NCBI GenBank assembly: GCA_029266525.1
Contig: JAQSWQ010000042.1
Span: 1-32,081 of the forward strand
DNA: 32,081 nt
Source: Microvirga sp.
GTDB lineage: Bacteria; Pseudomonadota; Alphaproteobacteria; Rhizobiales; Beijerinckiaceae
Direction: 5' to 3'
Part shown: positions 1 through 10,318 of the stretch, piece by piece
Layout: each line of letters starts with the position of its first letter
Position numbering within the stretch: position 1 is the stretch's first letter
The notes under the pieces: model-generated
Told to the model about the DNA's origin: nothing
What the model saw: only the letters and a program-made list of their open reading frames with translations
Database searches by the model: none
Translations under genes and position numbers: made by a program

Positions 1-958
1 GGCTGTTTGCTAACCTCCACACATCGCGCGGGTGGCGAATCCACCGACGAACCCCGTCTACTACGATGTACTGCCAACGTAGCGCCTCCCCATCGATCTG
101 GCTAATTAAAAACGCGATCTCCTCGTCGAGGATCGCAAGCAGCGATTCCTTCGAGGGGCGGGGTAGCTCGACTTCCTGCTGGACGATCTTTTCGGCGTAC
201 TTCGGACCAGCGCGTGATTGCTCTCCATCGAGCATCTTCCAGACGATCTCGCGGTCGTATGAGAGCAAATAGATCACATTCGGCAAACGGCCGACGGTTT
301 TCACCATCTGCATGATCGAGCGCACCTCGTCATCATGCAAACGGTCCAGGTCGTCGATCGTCACGAGGAAGCGCTTGCCTGTATCCGTCAGCGCCTTTCT
401 TAGGTCCTCGTACGCCTTCTGCAAGGAAGGCTCCGCCAGGAACCGATCTATCATCCCACCGACGGACTTCTTCGCTACCGTCGTAACAGCCTTGGATGTA
501 GCGCCCCCACTCGGATCGATGACGAGGGCTACCCTGGCCAAGGCGTCCAGAAGCGGATCGGCCGTCACTTTGCCGATGCGGACGACCCTGTTCACGATGC
601 GGCTGACTACGCCGGGCTTCTTGCCGACGTTCTCCGCCATGATCTTAAAGAACCCCGCAATAAGGTCCTGATGGCCGGCAATGATCCATGGCCTGAAATC
701 GACGAGGCAGATGCGATCACTATCGTCCGTCGTTTCTTCATTGTGTTTCTTGAGATATTCGTTGACGAAGTTGAGGGCGGTCGTTTTGCCACTGCCCCAC
801 TCACCATGGAGGCCGATGACATATCCGTTAGGCACTCGCAGAGTACGGATAACTCTTGCCAACCTCTCGGCGAATGGCGCGAAGCCGAGGCGGTCTTCGG
901 TCCACGGGTTCACCTTCGGCAGGTCGTCGCCAACCGTATACGGGTCCTTTTCCTTCAT
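1..958 (-). CDS. KAP-family P-loop NTPase (3' end beyond the window)
   Basis: The reading frame is open from ATG at 958 to the left edge (319 codons), so the C-terminus is missing. A Walker A motif, GEWGSGKT, lies at residues 52-59. A Walker B of KAP type, LVTIDDLDRL, lies near residues 197-206, followed by LLSYDREIVWKML and YAEKIVQQ. The visible part ends with HPRDVWRLANS, which resembles the arginine-containing stretch at the end of KAP NTPase domains. KAP NTPases are STAND/AAA-related ATPases, and some members (PifA) exclude phages. Known members often carry membrane segments inserted in the P-loop domain; I see no clear one here. GAGG sits 5 nt before the ATG. The frame stays open upstream of 958, so a longer N-terminus is possible. 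It diverges from the gene at 1124 across about 165 bp that must hold both promoters. Base composition is lower in GC than the core genes. Family call is firm; the biological role is inferred. Confidence 0.85.
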   Translation of the reverse strand, partial: MKEKDPYTVGDDLPKVNPWTEDRLGFAPFAERLARVIRTLRVPNGYVIGLHGEWGSGKTTALNFVNEYLKKHNEETTDDSDRICLVDFRPWIIAGHQDLIAGFFKIMAENVGKKPGVVSRIVNRVVRIGKVTADPLLDALARVALVIDPSGGATSKAVTTVAKKSVGGMIDRFLAEPSLQKAYEDLRKALTDTGKRFLVTIDDLDRLHDDEVRSIMQMVKTVGRLPNVIYLLSYDREIVWKMLDGEQSRAGPKYAEKIVQQEVELPRPSKESLLAILDEEIAFLISQIDGEALRWQYIVVDGVRRWIRHPRDVWRLANS

Positions 959-1123
959 CTTCCCCTCAGTGGTCGCGTACCTTGCCGAGTGCCATGATTT
1001 AGCAGGCGTAGCCCCGTGAGCGTAGAGCGCCTTAACTCTTGATGGCCAGACTCCGTCCGCCGTCTCTGCTACCTTTGCGCTGAGAAATGGGGAGATTAAG
1101 CTATCAACGTTGGGAGGGAGCGG

Positions 1124-1696
1124 ATGGACTGGAAGACGTTTTTTGCCAATGTCATCGGCTCGCTGGCGTGGCCGATTCTTGTAGGCGTTGTGATTTACCT
1201 GCTCCGGGATGAAATGGCTGCCCTCCTACGACGAATGAAGGGCGCAAAGATTGCCGGCACTGAACTTGCGTTCGACGAGGCGTTGGAGAAGGCACAGGAA
1301 GGTGCCGAGATCGTCGCGAGCGAACACCCTGAGGCGCACCAGCCCGTATACTTTCTTGATGAACGGAAACTAGAACTTGCAAATAAATTTCCCGAAGCAG
1401 CAATTTTGGGTGCATAAGAGGTGGAAGAAGTTCTACTGAAGTGGCGCGAGCGCCTTGACTTACCACCTCGAACGAATTTGCGCAGTATCGTTAGACGGCT
1501 GGCCGAGAAAGGGCTCGTCGATGCTGAAGTTGACCCGTTTTTCAGGAACTTCCAGCAGGCGCGGAATGCTGCTGTGCATGCGGCAGATAAGGATAGCCAT
1601 ATCACGCCAGGTAGAGCGATCGAGTACTTGGGTCAGGCCCGCTTGCTTACATCCATCTTCACAGAAGCTCTTCAGCGATTGGAGCAGCGCGGCTAG
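1124..1696 (+). pseudogene. Membrane-anchored HEPN-like protein, interrupted by an in-frame TAA
   Basis: One reading frame runs from ATG 1124 to the stop at 1694-1696 (190 codons plus stop) but is broken by TAA at 1415-1417. The first part (97 aa) has one membrane segment at residues 9-28, then a basic stretch and a helical linker ending in FPEAAILGA. The second part, readable from GTG 1421, continues in the same frame with EVEEVLLKWRER and holds RNAAVH (composite residues 147-152; DNA 1562-1579). That matches the RX4H motif of HEPN domains and resembles DUF4145-like C-termini. HEPN domains are often RNases in toxin-antitoxin and abortive-infection systems. A strong SD (GGGAGG) precedes 1124. 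Only a weak one precedes GTG 1421, although the stop and this GTG are 3 nt apart, so reinitiation is conceivable. The gene may be a nonsense-mutated pseudogene, a split two-protein unit, or a sequencing error. The HEPN assignment is inference from one motif and local helical pattern. Confidence 0.6.
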
Positions 1697-1843
1697 CCTC
1701 AGCACCTCTCGCTGGAATCAGCCCGTGTGGCCGCCCTTCGCCTTCGTCGCACCCTCGGCGTGCCCTGCACCACTCTCGCCCGCGCAGATGGCGTCAACGC
1801 GGCGGATGTGGTCTTGGTCTAACGTTTCTGGTCGCCCTTACGC

Positions 1844-2206
1844 TTAGCCACCTCTGCCTTTCTTACCTCCTGCGATCGCGTGCAGGAGCTTTTCGCTCTG
1901 GGGCGTGTGCTTGATCGTGAGGTGCCACGCCTGACCCTTGCCGAGGCGGTTCTTGACGCGCGTGCGCTCCACGACGCCGATCTTGAGCAGCTTCTGGAGG
2001 TGGAAATGGATCTGGCTGTATTTCTGGCCGGTCATCTCCGCGATGCTCGAGGCCGTGACTGGCTCTCCGGTTTGCTCGAGGGCGAAGATCAGCGTGAAAA
2101 GGGCAAGCTGCTGCATGCGGGCAGCCCCCGTCTCGTCCGGAAACACTTCGTCCAGAATGCGCTTGATGAACATGAGAAGAAGCGTCTGAACTTGGGCTAC
2201 GGACAT
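1844..2206 (-). CDS. Winged-helix transcriptional regulator (MarR/ArsR-like)
   Basis: A 120-residue protein. Residues 15-45 form a helical lead with FPDETGAARMQQLALFTLIF. A winged helix-turn-helix follows at about 50-100: EPVTASSIAEMTGQKYSQI is helix-turn-helix, FHLQKLLKIGVVERT is the recognition helix and start of the wing, and NRLGKGQAWHLTI is the wing. The C-terminus is a short basic tail, GGKKGRGG. Length and architecture fit small single-domain ArsR/MarR-type regulators. No metal-binding cysteine pair is visible. It is divergent from the XRE gene at 2353 across 146 bp, so one may regulate the other. I found no convincing SD before ATG 2206, so the exact start is uncertain. The target is unknown. 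Confidence 0.72.
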   Translation of the reverse strand: MSVAQVQTLLLMFIKRILDEVFPDETGAARMQQLALFTLIFALEQTGEPVTASSIAEMTGQKYSQIHFHLQKLLKIGVVERTRVKNRLGKGQAWHLTIKHTPQSEKLLHAIAGGKKGRGG

Positions 2207-2352
2207 ATTGACTATCGCCTATCCGATATTCAAGGGACTCCTGTCGTTGCGACCTGTTCTTACCCGCCGCTCGATGCACGACAAGCCCGCTTGCCTCAGC
2301 AGCCAGACTATCGTATATCCGAGAGTGGCGTTGCGCCCGGACTTGCGACCCT

Positions 2353-2613
2353 GTGTATACCATCGATCGCTACGTTGGCGCTCGCGTGCGCCAGAAACGG
2401 CGCTCAATGGGCCTCTCGCTCGAAGAGGTGGCTTCCTCCATCGGAGTCACGGCCGAAACCTTGGCGCAGTATGAGGAAGGTACAACCCACATCCCCACCG
2501 GGCCCATGCTGGCATTGTCCCGGCTCTTCAACGTGGAGCCGTTCTATTTTTTCGAGACGTTGATGAACCAGCTGGAGCGGCTGCCGCCACCATCGTTCCG
2601 GGTGCTGCATTGA
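2353..2613 (+). CDS. Small XRE-family helix-turn-helix protein
   Basis: An 86-residue protein with a near-complete XRE/Cro-CI DNA-binding domain. VGARVRQKRRSMGLSLEEVA is helix 1 to helix 2, then SIGVTAETLAQYEEGTTHIP is the recognition helix, then LALSRLFNVEPFYFFETL is the last helix. It resembles the short alphaproteobacterial XRE proteins that contain YVGARVR and end in YFFE. The start chosen is GTG 2353; the frame is open upstream and no good SD is seen, so the first residues are uncertain. The canonical QxYExG signature is present as QYEEGT. It lies in the accessory block, divergent from the winged-helix gene. Probable role: regulation of this block or of a prophage-like remnant. Target unknown. 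Confidence 0.72.
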   Translation: MYTIDRYVGARVRQKRRSMGLSLEEVASSIGVTAETLAQYEEGTTHIPTGPMLALSRLFNVEPFYFFETLMNQLERLPPPSFRVLH

Positions 2614-2815
2614 CGAGCACGACGAACCCCGCGGCATGATTCGATTCGGCTGCGCGACGGGGAGCTTCCTCCTCTGCCGCCGCGCTCATTGAGGCTATGG
2701 TGCTAGGCGGCCGCCAAGACCGCCTTCTTGACACCCTGCGACAGGGCGATCGGGCTGACTTGTTCCAGGGTGACGAAGCCGCCCACTGACGCGGCCCCGC
2801 ACCGCCTTGAACAAG

Positions 2816-2841
2816 AACCCCGCGGCTCGCGCCGCGGGGTT
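2816..2841 (-). terminator. Strong hairpin terminator after hppA
   Basis: A perfect 11-bp stem (2816-2826 with 2831-2841) with a TCGC loop lies 24 nt beyond the hppA stop codon. The stem is almost all G:C and is flanked by A:T pairs at its base. On the minus strand it is followed by CTTGTTC, a modest U-run. It closes the hppA transcript and probably works in both directions. The stretch 2614-2815 upstream of it holds no gene I can support. Confidence 0.85.
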
Positions 2842-2865
2842 CGGTCTCTTGCGCGTTCCGCTTCC

Positions 2866-5019
<2,154 letters not shown>

Positions 5020-5181
5020 CAGTCAGTCCTTGTTGTCGTTCGGAGCATGCGGAAGCGGGCGGCGAGCCCTGGTCCCGTTCGTCGCCGCCATGCGCTCCTG
5101 GAGGGATGCGCCCTACTGCCAAAGTTTCGTCGGAATCGCAAACGCGACTTCCGTACGGTCCCGCCTTTCCCGCATCGATCC

Positions 5182-6369
5182 TCAGGCCGGAGCCGGATGG
5201 GTCCGTCTCGACTGCCAGAGGATCAGCCCGAGCACCAGGATGACGGGCGGGAAGACAAGCCAGTTGACGCTTCCCCAGCCGCCGAGGCTCAGGAGCTGGC
5301 CCGAGGAGAAGGAAGCGATCGCGACCGTCCCGAAGACCAGGAAGTCGTTCGCGGCCTGGACCTTGGCCCGCTCCTCCGGCCGGTAGCAGTCGGTGACGAG
5401 CGTCGTCGCGCCGATGAAGGCGAAGTTCCAGCCGACGCCCAGAAGCACCAGGGCGAGCCAGAAATGGCCGACCGAGAGGCCGGACAGTCCGGTCGCGGCC
5501 GCAGCCGCGATGAGGACGAGGCCGGCCGCAACGATGCGCTCCTTCCCGTAGCGGCCGATCAGCCGGCCGGTCGCGAAGCTCGGACCGAACATCGCGAGCA
5601 CGTGCCATTGGATGCCGAGCGCCGCCGTGCCGACCGAATGGCCGCAATCGACCATCGCGACCGGCGCCGCGGTCATCATGAAGCTCATGAGCCCGTAGGA
5701 CACGACGCCCGCCGCGACCGCGACCAGGAACTTCGGCTGGCGCATGATCTCGATGAGCGGACGCCCGGCCGAGCGCGGCGCGTCCATGGGTACCGGGGCG
5801 GGCTTCAAAAGCGCGACCGGAACGATGGTCAGGAGCGCAAGCGCCGCCTGGCTGAGGAAGCTCGCAGCAAACATCGCGCTCGGGATGAGGTCGCGCGTCC
5901 AGATCACGGTCTGCGGGCCGATGATGCCGGCGGCGAGCCCGCCGGCCATGACCCAGGAGATCGCGCGCGCCTTGAAGCCCGGCGAGGCCGAGTCGGTCGC
6001 GGCGAAGCGGTAGCTCTGGACGTAGGAGGTGTAGAAGCCGGAGGTGAGCGTGCCGAGGCAGAAGACCAGGAAACTGCCGAAGGCGATTCCGGCCGCCGCC
6101 ACTGCGCCGCCGAGCACCCCGATGAGCGAGCCGATGAAGTAGCCGTTGCGCCGCCCGAGCCTGCGCATCACGTAGGCGGCGGGCAGCGTCCCGAGCGCGA
6201 TCCCCAATTGGAGAAGGCTCACCGGCACCGTGGCGAGCCCCTTGTCGGGCGACAAGGCCATGCCGACGATCCCGCCGAGCGAGACGATGATGGGCGGGCT
6301 TGCGCCGCCGAGCGCCTGCGCGACGCTGAGGACGCGGGAGTTGTGCCTGGCGATGCGGTCGTCGATCAT
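5182..6369 (-). CDS. MFS transporter
   Basis: A 395-residue protein with about 12 hydrophobic helices in two halves, separated by a polar stretch around residues 180-195 (PAPVPMDAPRSAGRPL). The loop between helices 2 and 3 carries YVMRRLGRRNGYFIG, the MFS motif-A region (G-x3-D/R-R-x-G-R-R). The second half has a similar GRLIGRYGKERI. Substrate cannot be read from the sequence; the fold suggests a drug or small-molecule exporter or importer. It starts 5 nt after the thiL stop, so it is probably co-transcribed and translationally coupled with thiL. The start at ATG 6369 fits this spacing; the GAG within the thiL stop region is a possible SD. Length is usual for MFS. Confidence 0.85.
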   Translation of the reverse strand: MIDDRIARHNSRVLSVAQALGGASPPIIVSLGGIVGMALSPDKGLATVPVSLLQLGIALGTLPAAYVMRRLGRRNGYFIGSLIGVLGGAVAAAGIAFGSFLVFCLGTLTSGFYTSYVQSYRFAATDSASPGFKARAISWVMAGGLAAGIIGPQTVIWTRDLIPSAMFAASFLSQAALALLTIVPVALLKPAPVPMDAPRSAGRPLIEIMRQPKFLVAVAAGVVSYGLMSFMMTAAPVAMVDCGHSVGTAALGIQWHVLAMFGPSFATGRLIGRYGKERIVAAGLVLIAAAAATGLSGLSVGHFWLALVLLGVGWNFAFIGATTLVTDCYRPEERAKVQAANDFLVFGTVAIASFSSGQLLSLGGWGSVNWLVFPPVILVLGLILWQSRRTHPAPA

Positions 6370-6374
6370 CGAGC

Positions 6375-7376
6375 TCAGAAGTGGCTGTAGGAGCCGCGCC
6401 CGTAGCGGCGCTCGGTGGGGCCATGTCGGAATAGGGGCGGCCCCTGCCCTTCCGTAACGGTTCCGATCGGCGTTGTCGCGACGCCAACCCGCCTCGCACC
6501 CGCCAGGAAGGCGTCCAACCGCTCCGGAGGCACCGAAGCGAGGATCTCGTAGTCGTCCCCCCCGGTGAGGACACGCTCCATGAGCGTGGGCTCGGCGGCA
6601 AGCGCGGAGCGCACGTCGGGCGACAGCGGCACCTCGGCAGCCTCGACGACCGCAGCGGCGCCGCTTGCGCGCATCATCTTCGCGAGATCGCCGGCAAGCC
6701 CGTCCGAGACGTCCATCGCGGCGGAGGCGTGCTCAAGAAGCACGCCGGCGAGCCTGGTGCGCGGCTGCGGGTGCAGGTAGCGGTCGATCAGGAAGGCGCG
6801 CCCGTCCGAGGCGAGCGCCGCTGCCCAGCCCGCCGCGGGCTCACGGCGCAGAGCAAGGCCGAGCGCCGCATCCCCGATCGTGCCGCTCACGCACAGCCGG
6901 TCGCCCGGCTGCGCGCCGGTGCGCCGGACCATGCGGCCGGCCGGGACCTCGCCGACCGCCGTGATCGAGACCGCGGTCGCCGGGCCGCGCACGGTGTCGC
7001 CGCCGAGGAGCGGACAGGCGAAGCCGCGCGCCGCCTCGCCGAGGCCCTCGGAGAAGGCGGCAAGCCAGGCCTCGGTCCAACCCTCCGGAAGCGTCAGCGT
7101 GAGAAGGAAACCGGCCGGCGACGCGCCCTTGGCGGCAAGATCCGAGACGTTCACGCCGAGCGCCTTGCGGGCGATCGAACCAGGATCGTCGTCCGCGAAG
7201 AAATGCACGCCCGCCACGACGGCATCGACGGTGAGCACGAGGTCGTGCCCCGGCTTCGGCATGAGAAGGGCGGCGTCGTCCTTCAGCCCGAGGCCGCCCT
7301 CACCGGCGAGCGGCGCGAAATACCGGGCGATCAGCTCGTCCTCGCTCGGGCGGCGCCCGGCCGTGGGTTTGATCAT
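6375..7376 (-). CDS. thiL: Thiamine-monophosphate kinase
   Basis: ATP-dependent phosphorylation of thiamine monophosphate to thiamine diphosphate, the last step of TPP synthesis, in the cytoplasm. The 333-residue protein has the AIR-synthase-like fold signatures: SEDELIARYF at the N-terminus, GLKDDAALL (Mg/ATP aspartates), LTVDAVVAGVHFF, NVSDLAAKGASP, LLGGDTVRGP, AMDVSDGLAGDL and TGGDDYEI. The frame is open up to 7508, but those extra 44 codons lie inside a palindromic repeat and do not resemble ThiL. I therefore start at ATG 7376 (GTG 7385 is an alternative; SD is weak for both). nusB lies upstream across the repeat and the MFS gene follows after 5 nt. It complements the thiM/thiE/thiD locus at 26018-28271. 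Confidence 0.95.
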   Translation of the reverse strand: MIKPTAGRRPSEDELIARYFAPLAGEGGLGLKDDAALLMPKPGHDLVLTVDAVVAGVHFFADDDPGSIARKALGVNVSDLAAKGASPAGFLLTLTLPEGWTEAWLAAFSEGLGEAARGFACPLLGGDTVRGPATAVSITAVGEVPAGRMVRRTGAQPGDRLCVSGTIGDAALGLALRREPAAGWAAALASDGRAFLIDRYLHPQPRTRLAGVLLEHASAAMDVSDGLAGDLAKMMRASGAAAVVEAAEVPLSPDVRSALAAEPTLMERVLTGGDDYEILASVPPERLDAFLAGARRVGVATTPIGTVTEGQGPPLFRHGPTERRYGRGSYSHF

Positions 7377-7397
7377 CTGGGCCACTTTCCCGAGCCC

Positions 7398-7501
7398 TTC
7401 GTCCTTGTCGTCACCGGGATTGTCCCGGTGACCCCGATCATAAAGCACCGAGCCCGCGGGTTCGGGATGGCCGGGACAAGCCCGGCCATGACAAGGACGA
7501 A
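7398..7501. repeat. Nested palindromic repeat (REPIN-like) between nusB and thiL
   Basis: Three inverted repeats are nested. An outer 12-bp perfect pair (7398-7409 with 7490-7501) encloses two hairpins: 7410-7419 with 7423-7432 (10-bp stem, 3-nt loop) and 7467-7475 with 7481-7489 (9-bp stem, 5-nt loop). The inner hairpin cores are of GGCCGGG/CCCGGCC and CACCGGG/CCCGGTG type, like the abundant intergenic palindromes of Hyphomicrobiales. A second, looser copy lies at 16744-16814. As RNA it would fold as a three-way or cloverleaf structure inside the operon transcript, where it could slow exonucleases or change thiL expression. Confidence 0.8.
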
Positions 7502-7521
7502 TCGACACGGCGCCTGTCCGT

Positions 7522-8025
7522 CTACCGCGCCTTGCCGGCGCGCTTGGGGGCGGGCTTCGCGGTGCGCCTTGCCTCGAGCTCGCCTTGCCTCACCTCGCGG
7601 GCGAGCGCATCGAGCACGCCGTTGACCAGCCCGGGCTCGTCTTGGTCGTAGAAGCGATGGGCGATCTCGACATACTCGGAGATCACCACCCGGGCCGGCA
7701 CGTCCTTGCGAAACATCAGCTCGTAACCGCCGGCGCGCAGGATCGCCCGCAGCACCGCCTCGACCCGCTTCAGCGGCCAGCCCTCCGAGAGCGCCTTGTC
7801 GACCTTGCCGTCGATCGCGCGCTGCTCCTCGACGACCCCGGCGAGGACCGCCCGGAAGAAGGCGTTCTCGGCGGGCTCGAAGGAAACGCCCTCGACCTCG
7901 CGCCCGATCCAGAACGCCTCGAACTCCGCGAGCGCGTCGATCACGCCCTTGCCGGCGACCTCCATCTGGTAGAGCGCCTGGACGGCGGCGAGACGGGCCG
8001 CGCTACGCTCCGCGGTCTTCGCCAT
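7522..8025 (-). CDS. nusB: Transcription antitermination factor NusB
   Basis: A 167-residue all-helical RNA-binding protein that joins NusE (S10) on boxA RNA to support rRNA antitermination. Typical family stretches are visible: ARLAAVQALYQME at the N-terminus, then VVEEQRAIDGKVDKALSEGWPLKRVE, LRAILRAGGYELMF, and VISEYVEIAHRFYDQDEPGLVNGVLDALAR near the C-terminus. The tail is basic and alanine-rich, as is common in this order. It begins 1 nt after the ribH stop, in line with translational coupling. The ribH-nusB arrangement is a common bacterial order. Confidence 0.96.
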   Translation of the reverse strand: MAKTAERSAARLAAVQALYQMEVAGKGVIDALAEFEAFWIGREVEGVSFEPAENAFFRAVLAGVVEEQRAIDGKVDKALSEGWPLKRVEAVLRAILRAGGYELMFRKDVPARVVISEYVEIAHRFYDQDEPGLVNGVLDALAREVRQGELEARRTAKPAPKRAGKAR

Positions 8026-8026
8026 G

Positions 8027-8518
8027 TCAGACCTTTCCCGACAGCCGGCGCTTGATGCGCAGCACGGTGAGCGCTGCGTCCACGGCGGCGCCGCCCTTGT
8101 TCAATTCGGCGACGCGCGCGCGGGTCCAGGCCTGCTGGTCGGTATCGACGGTGATGATGCCGTTGCCGAGCGGGACGGCGCGGGCAACCGAGAGGTCCAT
8201 CAGCGCCCGCGCGCTCTCGCCGGCCACGATCTCGAAGTGGAAGGTGTCGCCGCGGATCACGCAGCCGAGCGCGACGGCGGCGTCGTAGGGCTGTCCGGCC
8301 GCCTCCGCCGCATCGAGCGCCATCGCGAGCGTCTGCGGGATCTCGAGCGCACCACCGACCGTGAGCACCTCGGCACGCGCCTGTGCCGCCTCGATCGCCG
8401 CGGTGGCGCCACGCAAGAGCTCGTCGGCGATATCGTCGTAGAAGCGCGCTTCGACGACCAGCACGCGCGCGCCCGGAAGGGGCGTCGCATCGCCTGCGCT
8501 TTTTCGGGGGACAGCCAT
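8027..8518 (-). CDS. ribH: 6,7-dimethyl-8-ribityllumazine synthase
   Basis: Condenses the ribityl-aminouracil intermediate with 3,4-dihydroxy-2-butanone 4-phosphate to form lumazine, the penultimate step of riboflavin synthesis. In the 163-residue form chosen, [17 protein letters not shown] begins the fold, [11 protein letters not shown] lies in the substrate-binding region, and [20 protein letters not shown] holds the catalytic-site histidine loop. [13 protein letters not shown] follows and the C-terminus is basic. A TTG start at 8557 would add 13 residues and overlap ribE. I prefer ATG 8518, 10 nt after the ribE stop, although neither has a clear SD; translation is probably coupled to ribE. 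nusB starts 1 nt after its stop. Confidence 0.95.
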   Translation of the reverse strand: MAVPRKSAGDATPLPGARVLVVEARFYDDIADELLRGATAAIEAAQARAEVLTVGGALEIPQTLAMALDAAEAAGQPYDAAVALGCVIRGDTFHFEIVAGESARALMDLSVARAVPLGNGIITVDTDQQAWTRARVAELNKGGAAVDAALTVLRIKRRLSGKV

Positions 8519-8528
8519 GGGAGGCGGG

Positions 8529-9164
8529 TCAGTAGCCCGCGGTGCGAGCCTCGGCAAGCCGCGCCGCGTAGCGCGCCATGAGATCGATCTCGAGGTTCAT
8601 CGGGTCGCCCGCGTTGCGCTCGCCCCAGGTCGTCACGGCGAGCGTGTGGGGTATGACGAGGACGGAGAAGACGTCGCCTTCGACATCGTTGACGGTCAGC
8701 GAGACGCCGTCGAGCGCGACGGAGCCCTTCTCGGCGATGAAGCGCGCGAGCGGCCGCGGGGCGCGGATGTCGAAGCGGGCGCTCGGGCCCCATGGGTCCT
8801 CCCTCGCGGTGATCGGCTGGCGCGAGACGATCTCCGCGATGCCGTCAATATGGCCCGTGACCATGTGCCCGCCGAGCTCGTCGCCGATCCGGAGCGAGCG
8901 CTCGAGATTGACCCGCGTATCGGCCGTCCATGTCCCGACGGTGGTGCGCGCAAGCGTCTCGGCAGCCGCGTCGACGTCGAACCAGCAGCCGCCCTCGCGT
9001 GCGCCTACCCCGACCACCGTGAGGCAGGGGCCGGAGCAGGCGATCGACGTGCCGAGCGTGATCGAGGCGGGATCGTAGGACGACTCGATCCTGATACGGC
9101 GCAGCCGCGGGCCATTCGCGACGGCCGCCACCCGGCCGATGTCGGTGACGATCCCGGTGAACAT
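8529..9164 (-). CDS. ribE: Riboflavin synthase, alpha chain
   Basis: Dismutation of two lumazine molecules to riboflavin and the ribityl-aminouracil. The 211-residue protein consists of two tandem lumazine-binding barrels. The first starts at [10 protein letters not shown] (residues 1-10) and contains CSGPCLTVV. The second starts near residue 97 with [11 protein letters not shown] and contains LDGVSLTVN. This duplication is the family hallmark and length is normal. The ribD stop and the ribE start share one base (TGATG at 9162-9166), a sign of translational coupling. The gene is also called ribC in some genomes. It completes the ribD-ribE-ribH set; ribB/ribA are not in this window. Confidence 0.96.
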   Translation of the reverse strand: MFTGIVTDIGRVAAVANGPRLRRIRIESSYDPASITLGTSIACSGPCLTVVGVGAREGGCWFDVDAAAETLARTTVGTWTADTRVNLERSLRIGDELGGHMVTGHIDGIAEIVSRQPITAREDPWGPSARFDIRAPRPLARFIAEKGSVALDGVSLTVNDVEGDVFSVLVIPHTLAVTTWGERNAGDPMNLEIDLMARYAARLAEARTAGY

Positions 9165-10318
9165 CAGTCCGCCCGCTCGAACAATTCGAGCCGGTCCGGA
9201 CCGAGGTCCTCGGTCGAGACCAGCCGAAAGCGGTCCCTCAGCGCCGCCCGGAGCTTCGACCCGATCGCCGGGACACCGGGCTCCCCGAGCGGCGCGTCCG
9301 AGGTCGCGAGCGCGAACTCGTCCACCAGATCGAGCTCGACAAGCGTGTCTCCCAGGCGCGGTCCGCCCTCGCTGAACACCCGGGTGATGCCGCGGGACGC
9401 AAGCAGCGTCAGCGCCTCCGCGAGATCGAGCCGTCCGCCCCGGGAAGGGACGCGCATCACCTCGACGCCCGCCGCGGCTAGCCGCCTCTCGGGCTCGATC
9501 GGCGCATCATCGGCGGCGACGACCCAGGTAGGGACCTCGCGCCCGGTGCGGACGACGTAAGCACCCTCAGGCGTGCGCAGGCGGCTGTCGAGGATCACCC
9601 GAACCGGCGAGCGGTCCTCGAGCCCAGGCAGGCGCACGGTGAGCTGCGGATCATCGGCCAGCACTGTCCCGACGCCCACCATGATCGCGTCGGCATGGGC
9701 CCGGATGAGATGCGTGCGGCAGTTCGAGCGCTCGCCCGAGATGTAGAGCCGGGGCCCGGACAGGCGAGCCGCGAAGCCGTCGGCGGTTCGAGCGAGCTTG
9801 AGCAGCACCGCCGGCCGGCCCCTGGTGGCTCGCAGAATATGACCGCGATGAACCCGGCGGGCTTCGTCCGCCAGCACACCGGTCGCGACCTCGACGCCTC
9901 GCTCCTGCAGGAAACGGTGCCCGCGCCCACGCACCCTCGGATCCGGGTCCTCGAGGGCGGTGACCACGCAGGCGACGCCCGCCGCGAGGATGGCATCGAC
10001 GCAAGGCGGCGTCCTGCCGTGATGCGAGCAGGGCTCCAGCGAGACGTAGAGCGTCGCGCCTTTCGCGGCCGGCCCGGCCGCATCGAGCGCGCTCCGCTCG
10101 GCGTGCGGCCGCCCGCCGCGCTCGGTTACGCCCTGTCCGACGATCAGCGGGCCGTCCCGGTCCTCGCGCACCACGAGAGCGCCAACCGACGGATTCGGCC
10201 AAGTCGCGCCGAGATGACGCGCCCCGAGCGCCAGGGCCATGCGGATGAACCGCTCCTCGCGGGCCGGATCCGTCTGAGCCCCCGGGCCCGGGCGGGCGAG
10301 CGGCGCCGCGGCGCTCAC
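9164..10318 (-). CDS. ribD: Bifunctional riboflavin deaminase/reductase RibD
   Basis: A 384-residue, two-domain enzyme that carries out the second and third steps after GTP cyclohydrolase II: deamination of the pyrimidine and reduction of the ribosyl side chain. The N-terminal zinc deaminase domain holds H72-A-E74 ([11 protein letters not shown]) and the second half of the zinc site C97 and C106 ([13 protein letters not shown]). The C-terminal RibD_C reductase domain holds [34 protein letters not shown], and [12 protein letters not shown]. The start is GTG 10318, overlapping the nrdR stop by 4 nt (GTGA). An alanine/proline-rich leader of about 15 residues precedes the domain. It is the first riboflavin gene in the operon. 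Confidence 0.96.
   Translation of the reverse strand: MSAAAPLARPGPGAQTDPAREERFIRMALALGARHLGATWPNPSVGALVVREDRDGPLIVGQGVTERGGRPHAERSALDAAGPAAKGATLYVSLEPCSHHGRTPPCVDAILAAGVACVVTALEDPDPRVRGRGHRFLQERGVEVATGVLADEARRVHRGHILRATRGRPAVLLKLARTADGFAARLSGPRLYISGERSNCRTHLIRAHADAIMVGVGTVLADDPQLTVRLPGLEDRSPVRVILDSRLRTPEGAYVVRTGREVPTWVVAADDAPIEPERRLAAAGVEVMRVPSRGGRLDLAEALTLLASRGITRVFSEGGPRLGDTLVELDLVDEFALATSDAPLGEPGVPAIGSKLRAALRDRFRLVSTEDLGPDRLELFERAD

Noticed and set aside
2703-2786. 27-codon minus-strand frame starting GTG just after the hppA terminator
   Set aside because: It lies beyond a strong terminator, has no SD and no family resemblance; too short to support.
7377-7508. 44-residue N-terminal extension of ThiL
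   Set aside because: The codons fall inside a nested palindromic repeat and do not resemble ThiL; ATG 7376 gives a normal protein.
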